DNA from: a virus
Direction: 5' to 3' (one strand)
Length of the DNA: 20,066 nucleotides
Virus record (IMG/VR): IMGVR_UViG_3300037264_002883
Span: 1-20,066 of that record
Below the pieces are notes generated by a model. It did not search any database. It saw only the letters and a list, made by a program, of their open reading frames with translations, and was not told where the DNA came from. A program made the position numbers and the translations under genes. This document shows positions 14,221 to 20,066 of the stretch, one piece after another (positions within the stretch are counted from its first letter, which is position 1; the number at the start of each line of letters is the position of its first letter).

Positions 14221-14994
14221 TCACAATTTCGGTAAACTTGGAGCATTCGGTAAACTTGGAGCATTCGGTAAACTTGGAGCATTCGGTAAACTTGGAGCAT
14301 TCGGTAAACTTGGAACCGCCGGCAATTTAGGAATATCAGGGATGCCTAAACTCTTAAAATCTGGTACAGTCGGTAATCTAGGAGGGGCCGGCAGCTTAAG
14401 CGACTTTGAAAAATCCGGAGCTTTAGCAGAAACTTTCAGTTTATTTGTGTATTTTGACTTCAATCCAGCTAACTTTTTTAAAGCATCCATAATGCCCGGT
14501 ATTGACGGCATCAATCCTAAATTTATAGCTGCTATAGCAGAAGAAACACTTCCCTCCATAGTTGATATGGATGATAACGAATTTCCTACCTTTGCAGTTT
14601 CGGCTTCTGGTGGTTTTACACTTGAAGCATCAAACCCTCCGGGAACTCCTTGTCCTGTTACCGTGTCTATTTTTACGGGTGGTGCTGCTGGTGGCGTCGG
14701 CTTAACTATGGGTTTAACTGGAATAGGGATTGGTGCAGGTGTTGTAACCGTGGATACTTTTGATGTCGTATTACTAAACCCCGTATTTGTATCCGTTGTT
14801 GTTGTGTAAACAGTTGTGGTAGTAGTAACCGACCCATCTTCATTCGTTGTTTTTTGAACACTAACGTCTTCACGAGGAAGTCCCTGTGCTTCTTGCAAAT
14901 CCCCCTTAGAATATCCAGCACGTTCCAACTGTTCGGGACTCTCGGTTTTCAATCGACTACGAATAGTCATTGATTCTTGTGGTGACAGTGCCAT
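14221..14994 (-). CDS. Proline-rich protein with C-terminal PSLPNA hexapeptide repeats (257 aa)
   Basis: Residues 1-50 are an ordinary charged region (MALSPQESMTIRSRLKTESP) with an ERAGYSKGDL stretch resembling a small helical domain. Residues 50-85 are Thr/Ser-rich (SVTTTTTVYTTTT). A Pro/Val/Lys-rich stretch follows (PAPIPIPVKPIVKPTPPAAP), then a helical part around 140-185 (NLGLMPSIPGIMDALKKLAG). The C-terminus is proline-rich and ends in four copies of PSLPNA plus PSLPKL, encoded by an exact 18-bp repeat. It begins 4 bases after the spike-gene stop, with AGGAT in a good ribosome-binding position. The extended, repetitive end suggests a flexible tether or tape-like segment. No family is recognised; the neighbours imply a baseplate or tail role. 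A forward-strand ORF over 14342-14809 is an antisense shadow. Confidence 0.7.
   Translation of the reverse strand: MALSPQESMTIRSRLKTESPEQLERAGYSKGDLQEAQGLPREDVSVQKTTNEDGSVTTTTTVYTTTTDTNTGFSNTTSKVSTVTTPAPIPIPVKPIVKPTPPAAPPVKIDTVTGQGVPGGFDASSVKPPEAETAKVGNSLSSISTMEGSVSSAIAAINLGLMPSIPGIMDALKKLAGLKSKYTNKLKVSAKAPDFSKSLKLPAPPRLPTVPDFKSLGIPDIPKLPAVPSLPNAPSLPNAPSLPNAPSLPNAPSLPKL
14231..14314. repeat. Exact 18-bp tandem repeat, 4.7 copies, in frame
   Basis: The plus-strand unit GGTAAACTTGGAGCATTC starts at 14231, 14249, 14267 and 14285. A fifth copy begins at 14303 and matches for 12 bases. Each unit encodes one PSLPNA hexapeptide on the minus strand. The copies are identical at the DNA level, including third codon positions, which points to recent slippage or unequal recombination. 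Degenerate P-x-L/x-P relatives continue upstream in the coding sequence (PKLPAVPSLP, KLPAPPRLPTVPDF). Confidence 0.95.
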
Positions 14995-14998
14995 ATAA

Positions 14999-16537
14999 TT
15001 ATCCTAAATTCTCTCCGTTTTGTCCCGGAGCATATCCCCCACCCGTTAAAAACACTCTTCGACTCAATATGGATTGAAGGTTATCTCTCAAAATTTTCAA
15101 CCGCTCAACTTGTACCGGGAGTTGTGTTTTGTCAGGATTGGCTTGACCAGCATCCGGATGCGTATGTTTGTACCAATGTGTATGTTCCAACAACCAATTA
15201 CATAATTCATACAACCAATTAACAGTAGTTTGTCCTAACACTGCTGGTTCGGCTGTTTGGTCATATTCTCCTAAATAAATAGCCGGGGAATTGAATACTG
15301 TTTTATTGTTGGTTGTGAAAACCATTTGATTATGAGCGTCAACCGTGTATTCGTCATCGGTTACAACCGCGTAACGTTTCTTGGAATAATGGAAAGTTTC
15401 TGCGGTTTTGGATGACAAAACCAGCCGGTCACTATTGATTACAATTTGGTCGCCCATTAGTTTTGGATACTTAAACTGAGTTGTTCCATCAAACCCTGAC
15501 TGTTCTTCACCATTTCCCCACATCTTCTTCAAACAGGTAGTTTTGAATTCACTTGTAGTCAATCCTGATGTCATGTGAATGGATGAACCGTCTTTATTGA
15601 TGTCTTCAACGATGTAACCACCAACATTCTTTTCTTCCAATACGTTTGTGGGTTGCCGTTGACGATTACGAATGAGAATCATTGGATTGCCCGGACCCGG
15701 TACATACGATTTTTCCGCCCCTGATAATGTTCCACCTATTCCGATATCCACACTAGCATCAACTTTGTATGGACTGTTTACGATGTTGGTATCAGTAGTC
15801 CCTTTATCATTATCACGGTTATTGTCGTAGGCAGCGAAACGAATTGACTGACCAAACCGACTTTCAATAACGTGGTCGCCCTCGTAACGTTTCAAGGAAC
15901 GAATTTTTGGGTTGAAGAAAAAGTAACGGCCCAACGCCCCCTGATAACTTGTACCGCCTGCTCGACGAAGTTTGGATTGTGGTCCCTGAAAAGGTATAAA
16001 CGGAGAAGTGTTAGTCGCTCGTAACTCACGATTTCCCTCTACGGGCGAGTTTTCCGTTTGATGAAATCCGCCGTTGGTTAACTCCAAGTTGAAATCAGCA
16101 TTGACATTGGGCCAATTGGAAGTGTTTATCCGGCGTGTGTAGTAATATTGACCCAAGTAAGAAACCACACCAACTACTTCATTTAGGACGGGATATTCTG
16201 CCGGGTTTGCGTCTAACGGAATGGCCCAAATCAAATCATCCTTTTCAATGTTTCGTTGGGAAAAAAGTAAACGGATGGATGCTCGGCCTACCCAAGTATA
16301 ATCCGGGTCAGTTTTCTTAGCGTCCACGCCGCTGATATCCACCGGCCATCTATCAGGGTTAATCGTGAATGGATTCTTCTTGAGGTAGGGATGGTTTTTA
16401 TCCAGAATGATATCAAGCACCACAGCCGGTTCTATTTCGTAGAACGCATCTTGTGTACCACCGCCACGGTTCTTGGTAAGTGAAACCGAGTCAATTGAAG
16501 GCGTTGAAGTGCTGGTTGGTCTATCCCAATACGCCAT
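14999..16537 (-). CDS. Probable baseplate central spike / hub protein, gp5/gpV-like (512 aa)
   Basis: In contractile tails the gp5/gpV protein forms the trimeric membrane-piercing spike. Here residues about 32-135 resemble the OB-fold part (YEIEPAVVLDIILD, then EYPVLNEVVGVVSYLGQYYY). Residues 215-235 read KRYEGDHVIESRFGQSIRF and 285-294 PMILIRNRQR, then VEDINKDGSSIHMTS, a run I know from gp5-like proteins of marine T4-like phages. Residues 360-425 (GDQIVINSDRLVLSSK and following) look like the repeating strands of a beta-helix. Near 452-461 is HTHWYKHTHPD, a His-rich element resembling the HTH/HxH segments near spike ends. No lysozyme domain is visible, unlike T4 gp5. The AAGGA ribosome binding site lies in the end of the preceding gene. 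The spike call is by motif style, not alignment. Confidence 0.75.
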   Translation of the reverse strand: MAYWDRPTSTSTPSIDSVSLTKNRGGGTQDAFYEIEPAVVLDIILDKNHPYLKKNPFTINPDRWPVDISGVDAKKTDPDYTWVGRASIRLLFSQRNIEKDDLIWAIPLDANPAEYPVLNEVVGVVSYLGQYYYTRRINTSNWPNVNADFNLELTNGGFHQTENSPVEGNRELRATNTSPFIPFQGPQSKLRRAGGTSYQGALGRYFFFNPKIRSLKRYEGDHVIESRFGQSIRFAAYDNNRDNDKGTTDTNIVNSPYKVDASVDIGIGGTLSGAEKSYVPGPGNPMILIRNRQRQPTNVLEEKNVGGYIVEDINKDGSSIHMTSGLTTSEFKTTCLKKMWGNGEEQSGFDGTTQFKYPKLMGDQIVINSDRLVLSSKTAETFHYSKKRYAVVTDDEYTVDAHNQMVFTTNNKTVFNSPAIYLGEYDQTAEPAVLGQTTVNWLYELCNWLLEHTHWYKHTHPDAGQANPDKTQLPVQVERLKILRDNLQSILSRRVFLTGGGYAPGQNGENLG

Positions 16538-16540
16538 AAA

Positions 16541-16951
16541 TTACGTCTTTTCCTTATCCGAATCTTCTTTGGAAAGTTTCTTGATGACCACCAAATCGGA
16601 TTTTTTGATAGCTTCCATTTCAGATTCAATCTGAGCCATCAAAACTTTTTTCTCTTCATCGGTCATACCAAGGTTGCCACTTTCATCAGATTGTGATTTA
16701 GCCGTCATGATTTTTTGGATGATTGCAGCCAAACGAACCAAGTGGTCATCGTTGGTATTGCCCGTGTCAAGATACCCCTTAATCAACGGAACGACAATCA
16801 TTGCGTCGTTGACATTCTTGATTAGGGGTCGCAAGTCATCAATGAAAGTTTCAATCTGCTCTTTTCGGTTCTCCTGATTAGAGTAGATGTCCTTGCACAA
16901 ATCTTTGAAAGACTTGCCTTTGTAGAGTTCAAAATCGGTATCCATACCCAT
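16541..16951 (-). CDS. Conserved T4-like phage protein of unknown function (136 aa)
   Basis: I take the ATG at 16951 (MGMDTDFELYKGKSFKDLC), with the next ATG at 16945 as an equal alternative; a longer reading to 16978 would need TTG. The protein is helical and charged: residues about 20-60 (YSNQENRKEQIETFIDDLRP) and 60-95 (NDAMIVVPLIKGYLDTGNTN) look like a helical bundle, and the C-terminus is Lys/Glu-rich (EDSDKEKT). Short proteins of this style (YKGKSFKDL, IVVPLIK-YLD) occur next to baseplate genes in several large myoviruses, from memory. The gene follows the homing endonuclease closely and its end supplies the AAGGA ribosome binding site for the spike gene, 3 bases before that ATG. No enzymatic motif is seen. 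Confidence 0.75.
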   Translation of the reverse strand: MGMDTDFELYKGKSFKDLCKDIYSNQENRKEQIETFIDDLRPLIKNVNDAMIVVPLIKGYLDTGNTNDDHLVRLAAIIQKIMTAKSQSDESGNLGMTDEEKKVLMAQIESEMEAIKKSDLVVIKKLSKEDSDKEKT

Positions 16952-16982
16952 AAATATAGGTATAGAACGATTCTTCAAACCT

Positions 16983-17804
16983 TTATGTGGATATAAGAAT
17001 GCCCAAATCCAAATTGGTTAAAGCATCATATAGACGACTGTTCTTTTCATCATAACGAATGAACCGTAACGGTTGTGTTTTTTCTACAATACATCGTTGT
17101 TTGTATTCATCTTTTTCTTTTCTCTTTTTGTAATGATGGTATGACTCATCATATTCAAACACAACATTTTTTTCTTTGTCGTATCCATCAACAGGAAAAC
17201 CAGATAATAACACTTCTCCACCATTTAAGGCATGTTGAAAAGTGTATCCGTTTTTATTTCCGAAATCGTCGATAAACTTACAGGCATTAGGATTGAAAGC
17301 AACCATTATTCCTTGTTCTTTCAATCGCTTTAGAGCAGCTACTCTCATTCTTTCTCTGTGTTTTTCCGACGGAATTTTACCATACATAGGATTATTTTTA
17401 CCTATTTTTTGTTTCGACAATTTTTGTTTGGTTTGTTTAGATAATTTTACTCCAACATGAGAACTAGACATTTTTTGTTTAGTAGATGTGGAATGTGTTT
17501 TACCATACCAAAAAGCTTTATTTCCCATTTGAAAACAACTTTTACATAAAGAATTTTTATGGTGTCTTACAAGGCATATTTGTCTGTTTTTGTATGATAA
17601 TTCATTTTTACATTTAGGACATTGACGACACCATTTTCTGTTAATGTTCTTATAGATTCCGGTAAACGTTTTCAATTTGCTACACTTTATACATTTAGAA
17701 TTTTTACTCTCTTGTAAATCAGCACTTCTTTTGTATTTATATTCTAACTCTGCATCGCATTTAGAACATTTTCTAACCCACGATTTTCCATTATATTTAA
17801 TCAT
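16983..17804 (-). CDS. Free-standing homing endonuclease: zinc ribbons, NUMOD3 repeats and a Vsr-like PD-(D/E)XK domain (273 aa)
   Basis: Homing endonucleases of this kind cut an allele lacking them and are copied in by repair. Residues 13-16 and 38-41 give two CxxC pairs (CSKC, CIKC), and 62-65 with 87-90 another set (CPKC, CKSC), consistent with two zinc ribbons. Residues about 100-155 are NUMOD3-like DNA-binding repeats (YGKTHSTSTKQKMSSSHVG, then LSKQTKQKLSKQKIGKNNP, MYGK). Residues about 185-260 carry FPVDGYDKEKNVVFEYDES, then YHHYKKRKEKDEY and LRFIRYDE, matching the VDGYD...EYDE catalytic core of Vsr-like endonucleases. The start overlaps the sigma-factor stop as ATGA. The gene looks more AT- and Lys-rich than its neighbours, a common sign of a mobile insertion. 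It could in principle have lost activity, but the core residues look intact. Confidence 0.9.
   Translation of the reverse strand: MIKYNGKSWVRKCSKCDAELEYKYKRSADLQESKNSKCIKCSKLKTFTGIYKNINRKWCRQCPKCKNELSYKNRQICLVRHHKNSLCKSCFQMGNKAFWYGKTHSTSTKQKMSSSHVGVKLSKQTKQKLSKQKIGKNNPMYGKIPSEKHRERMRVAALKRLKEQGIMVAFNPNACKFIDDFGNKNGYTFQHALNGGEVLLSGFPVDGYDKEKNVVFEYDESYHHYKKRKEKDEYKQRCIVEKTQPLRFIRYDEKNSRLYDALTNLDLGILIST
17734..17741 (-). promoter_or_regulatory. Exact TATAAATA, possible gp55-type late promoter inside the endonuclease gene
   Basis: The minus strand reads TATAAATA, the T4 late-promoter consensus recognised by gp55-containing polymerase. It is 60-70 bases inside the homing endonuclease coding region and about 780 bases upstream of the next gene. 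Late promoters need no -35 box. An 8-base AT-only word can easily arise by chance in an AT-rich Lys codon run (EYKYK here), so this is weak. Confidence 0.25.
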
Positions 17805-18706
17805 ACCTTTGATTTAATTGAGTGAAAATAATTATTCACATCAACAGACCCTTTATCTCTATATGATACATATATGTTAGTTTGATATTGCTTCATTTTA
17901 TTAATAACTTTTGTTATCTGTTGAGTACGACAATTACCAATTTCCCGAATCATTAAATAAAGAGCCTTTTTATTAAACGCTTCCAATCTACCTGAATTCC
18001 GGAACAGTTCAATTACTGCGTTGGCGATGTCCAAATCACGTTGTTTATTGAAAATCTTTCCGACGTTGTTCTCCCAAAACAGAATCATTAAACGCAGGAA
18101 TTCTTTCATTTCTGCTTGCTTATGATGTTTGTCTTCGCTTTGAAGTTGAACGGTATGTTCGTCATGTTCTTCACCAATTTCCACATGTTGGTTACGACGT
18201 TTATAGGTTGAGTTGTTCAACGCTATGAGATAGTGTTTAGCGACTACCGAGAAGTATCCGAATGCTTTACCTTTGTCGGCTTCAAACTTGTGAATGTTGG
18301 CTACAAGGTGAGATACACATTCTTTCTGAACATCCAACGGGCTCGTTTCAAAATAGGAAAATTTGAACGTGTTGAAAATGTTCTCTACTAGCTTGTTAAA
18401 GGCGTAAGCGATGTGATTGTTGTAAATCTCGTTTCGCTTCTGCAAGTCGGTTTCTGCATTATACATGATGATGTAACGTTCCGTTTCCGGAGTAAAATAC
18501 ATCTTGTCGGATGGAGTTTTTGGTCGTCTTGGTTTACGAGTTTTCTTAACGACTGCAACGGGAGGCGCTGGTAAAGGTTTAACCTTTTTCAGAAACTTCT
18601 TCGTTTTCTTTAACGGTTTGGTTTTAACTGACTTTGCTGGCTTGCGGGTTACTTTTTTCTTGGATGTGAGGACACGACGGGACTTTAGAGCTTTTCTCTT
18701 TTTCAT
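17801..18706 (-). CDS. 55: gp55-like late-transcription sigma factor with a basic N-terminal extension (301 aa)
   Basis: T4 gp55 is the small sigma factor that directs host RNA polymerase to late promoters with the sliding clamp. The match is the segment from about residue 69: MYFTPETERYIIMYNAETD, RNEIYNNHIAYAFNKLVENI, FNTFKFSYF, then KFEADKGKAFGYFSVVAKHY, followed by a Y-K-R-R stretch. These are the gp55 hallmarks in T4-like and cyanophage homologues. T4 gp55 is 185 residues, so this protein is longer at both ends. Residues 1-65 are dominated by Lys and Arg (KKRKALKSRRVLTSKKK), and the C-terminal 100 residues end in a helix-turn-helix-like stretch (KKALYLMIREIGNCRTQQIT). A GAAGGAG ribosome binding site lies 14 bases upstream, within the end of the preceding gene. 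The endonuclease start overlaps its stop. Confidence 0.88.
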   Translation of the reverse strand: MKKRKALKSRRVLTSKKKVTRKPAKSVKTKPLKKTKKFLKKVKPLPAPPVAVVKKTRKPRRPKTPSDKMYFTPETERYIIMYNAETDLQKRNEIYNNHIAYAFNKLVENIFNTFKFSYFETSPLDVQKECVSHLVANIHKFEADKGKAFGYFSVVAKHYLIALNNSTYKRRNQHVEIGEEHDEHTVQLQSEDKHHKQAEMKEFLRLMILFWENNVGKIFNKQRDLDIANAVIELFRNSGRLEAFNKKALYLMIREIGNCRTQQITKVINKMKQYQTNIYVSYRDKGSVDVNNYFHSIKSKV

Positions 18707-18715
18707 AGAAACGAA

Positions 18716-19021
18716 TTATTCTCCTTCGGTTTCTTGAGTTCTCTCATTCAACGCGTGAATGAGTTCCATCATATCACGAAAGACGACGCCTACTTCGTCA
18801 TCCTTTTCGAACATTTGTTTATCGTCAAGAAGTTTCATGTGGGCAGAAGTCTTTAACACGTCAACTCGAAATTCCGAAATCCACTCTTTCAGAAGTTGGC
18901 TATCTTCTTCAAGAATTTCGTTTACGGATAGTTGACGCACACCAGCCTTATACAACAGAATGTTGACGACGATGGATGCTATTAAGCAGATACTCAGCAA
19001 TATTGTAACAAATAACAACAT
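18716..19021 (-). CDS. Small membrane-anchored protein (101 aa)
   Basis: Residues 1-24 (MLLFVTILLSICLIASIVVN and following) form one strong transmembrane helix; the rest is charged and helical (NEILEEDSQLLKEWISEFRV, and LIHALNERTQETEGE at the end). The layout is an N-terminal anchor with a soluble coiled-coil-prone tail on one side. There is no lipobox and no Cys. It lies just upstream of the gp55 gene and its stop is 9 bases before that start; its last codons provide the GAAGGAG ribosome binding site. Its own start is 3 bases after the stop of the 45-residue ORF. Similar anchor-plus-coil proteins include inner-membrane spanins, but nothing specific supports that. Function unknown. Confidence 0.75.
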   Translation of the reverse strand: MLLFVTILLSICLIASIVVNILLYKAGVRQLSVNEILEEDSQLLKEWISEFRVDVLKTSAHMKLLDDKQMFEKDDEVGVVFRDMMELIHALNERTQETEGE

Positions 19022-19024
19022 AAG

Positions 19025-19162
19025 TTATTCTTCTTCAAAGACGGGGGATTCTTGAAACTCTTGAACGTATTCTTGAATTTCAGTAATAACTTCCCAGTCT
19101 CGATTTCTTATGGCAGTATTCAGCAATGTTGCTATGTATTCGATGTCATTTTGATTCATCAT
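19025..19162 (-). CDS. Small acidic ORF, first gene after the promoter (45 aa)
   Basis: This short frame starts with two ATG codons (19162 and 19159) and ends with TAA, 3 bases before the next ATG. The product (MMNQNDIEYIATLLNTAIRN, then RDWEVITEIQEYVQEFQESP, ending VFEEE) is acidic and looks like two amphipathic helices. It fits between the promoter and the membrane-protein gene and leaves no gap, so I think it is real. No strong Shine-Dalgarno sequence is visible. It resembles no family I know; small acidic phage proteins of this kind may be transcription modulators, which is speculation. Confidence 0.65.
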   Translation of the reverse strand: MMNQNDIEYIATLLNTAIRNRDWEVITEIQEYVQEFQESPVFEEE

Positions 19163-19241
19163 ATCGGTGGTTTACCATTTTGGTAGTCAGCGACATACAT
19201 AGTAGAGCAATTTCTGAAATGCCAATTTTAAGTGCGGTAAG

Positions 19242-19249
19242 TATTTATT
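19242..19249 (-). promoter_or_regulatory. AATAAATA, near-consensus gp55-type late promoter candidate
   Basis: The minus strand reads AATAAATACTTACC, one base from the T4 late consensus TATAAATA, in the intergenic region before the 45-residue ORF and about 9 bases downstream of the sigma70-type -10 box. Since a gp55 homologue is encoded in this operon, a tandem host-type plus late promoter arrangement is possible. An AT-rich 8-mer is weak evidence alone. Confidence 0.3.
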
Positions 19250-19257
19250 CTACTACC

Positions 19258-19286
19258 AGTTTAGTACTTTTATCGTACTATGTCAA
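19258..19286 (-). promoter_or_regulatory. Sigma70-type promoter ahead of the gp55 operon
   Basis: On the minus strand TTGACA (19286-19281) is an exact -35 hexamer. A 17-base spacer follows, then TAAACT (19263-19258), matching 4 of 6 bases of the -10 consensus. Transcription would start near 19251 and read the 45-residue ORF, membrane protein, gp55 and following genes. It begins just after the stop of the upstream gene at 19290, so it lies in a true intergenic region. The exact -35 with ideal spacing makes it a good candidate for early or middle expression of the sigma factor. Confidence 0.65.
19262..19280. promoter_or_regulatory. Perfect inverted repeat (6-7-6) in the promoter spacer, possible operator
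   Basis: The plus strand reads TAGTAC, seven bases (TTTTATC), GTACTA. The two 6-base arms are perfect inverted repeats and lie exactly between the -35 and -10 boxes, sharing two bases with the -10 box. A protein dimer bound there would block polymerase. It has no U-tract, so it is not a terminator of the upstream gene. No second copy was noticed in the window. Confidence 0.5.
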
Positions 19287-19289
19287 GCT

Positions 19290-20066
19290 TTATCTCTTGA
19301 AATATTGCTTAAAAAATCTATCCATAACGCCGGGGTCTTCCTCGGGTATTACAGACGATGATGTTGGAAGAGACGTAGAAGCATCGGTCAAAATCTGTTT
19401 TTCTTCAACCTTTGGTGGGTCTGCATCCCGCAATACTTCCTTGGTTTCATTGGGTTGTACCGGTAGTTCACCATACACTCGTTCGTCTTCACGTCTAAAG
19501 ACCGCTACGTTATAAGCTAGGATAAGACAAATGGCCAATGGGTCAAAAACAAAGATGATAGATATAATAAACCATCTAGCCACGGTGTCAAGTGGGAGCC
19601 CTAAAGCGTCGGCCACAAACTTAAAGGTCTGTATGTCTTTCTTTTCAGCCGAACCAAGTTTCAATTGGTTTACTTGTTCATCAATTTTTCGAACGTCTTC
19701 AATACTGGTTTGTATCTTGTCGTTTTGTTCCTTCATGTCCTTATCCGTTTGCGAAATCAAATCCACGGTTTGTTGTTGGAGTTGTTTCAACTGAATGGGG
19801 TTTCTTGATAGGAACTCGTTGGTCAACACTTCGCTCATTCGAGCTTCTTGGGAAGACCTAAGTTTGGCAAGGTCGTCTGATCGTTTCTTGGCGGCAACAA
19901 TCTTGTCTTGGTAAAACACCTTTTGACTTTCCACAGTTTTTATTTTGTCTTGGCCGACTGCAAATTCAATGGATGATTTTTGATATGCTGCAGACAAATA
20001 CCCAAAGATACCAAGAGAAGTTATGACCAACAAAACCAAAACTGACAGTACCAAATAAATCTTGAG
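19290..20066 (-). CDS. Phage membrane protein with a coiled-coil domain, 5' end cut by right edge
   Basis: The frame is open to the window edge (reading LKIYLVLSVLVLLV), so the true start is outside; any internal start such as the TTG at 20054 would be arbitrary. From that TTG, residues 1-20 are a transmembrane helix. Residues about 25-135 are a long charged coiled coil (IELKQLQQ-like heptads, such as NPIQLKQLQQQTVDLISQ). A conserved-looking LGLPLDTVARWF leads into a second transmembrane helix at 161-186 (IIFVFDPLAICLILAYN). The remaining 70 residues are an acidic, Pro-rich tail ending DRFFKQYFKR. I have seen the VADALGLPLDTVARW...FDPLA pattern in large phage membrane proteins with no assigned function. 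The sigma-operon promoter starts right behind its stop. Confidence 0.78.
   Translation of the reverse strand, partial: LKIYLVLSVLVLLVITSLGIFGYLSAAYQKSSIEFAVGQDKIKTVESQKVFYQDKIVAAKKRSDDLAKLRSSQEARMSEVLTNEFLSRNPIQLKQLQQQTVDLISQTDKDMKEQNDKIQTSIEDVRKIDEQVNQLKLGSAEKKDIQTFKFVADALGLPLDTVARWFIISIIFVFDPLAICLILAYNVAVFRREDERVYGELPVQPNETKEVLRDADPPKVEEKQILTDASTSLPTSSSVIPEEDPGVMDRFFKQYFKR

Noticed and set aside
14342-14809. Forward-strand ORF of 155 residues, Gly-rich
   Set aside because: Its Gly-rich composition is the mirror of the Pro-rich minus-strand gene; no ribosome binding site and no neighbouring plus-strand genes.

Overview
The window is part of the genome of a large, AT-rich, contractile-tailed bacteriophage (a T4-like myovirus in the broad sense). 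Three proteins carry recognisable T4-type signatures: a gp55-like late sigma factor, the baseplate wedge protein gp25 and the baseplate wedge protein gp6. A probable gp5/gpV-type central spike protein is also present. No host gene, tRNA, integrase or CRISPR array was seen. The host cannot be named from the sequence; several of the structural families resemble those I know from marine and uncultured myoviruses.

All real genes lie on the minus strand and read from right to left, with gaps of a few bases or short overlaps. From the right edge these are: a membrane/coiled-coil protein cut by the window edge; a 127-bp intergenic region with a good sigma70-type promoter that has a perfect inverted repeat in its spacer; a 45-residue ORF; a small membrane-anchored protein; the gp55-like sigma factor with a very basic N-terminal extension; a free-standing homing endonuclease overlapping the sigma gene by 4 bases; and a 136-residue conserved phage protein.

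The baseplate block follows: the spike-like protein, a proline-rich protein ending in hexapeptide repeats, a small helical protein, gp25, gp6, a DNRLRE-like fibre or baseplate protein with Gly/Ser/Thr-rich insertions, a 158-residue protein, and a 1764-residue giant. The giant combines a tail-protein-I-like segment, a LamG-like segment, a flexible linker and a C-terminal Hint (intein-like) domain. Leftward of it are three further virion proteins, one with an exact 72-bp tandem repeat, and the start of another tail protein cut by the left edge. A strong hairpin at about 1487-1517 looks like a terminator within this last group.

Taken together, the sigma factor would direct late transcription and the rest would build the baseplate and its peripheral fibres. 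The least ordinary parts are the Hint domain on a giant baseplate protein, whose splice junction is wrong for normal splicing, the exact in-frame tandem repeats in two virion genes, and the palindrome-containing promoter ahead of the sigma-factor operon.
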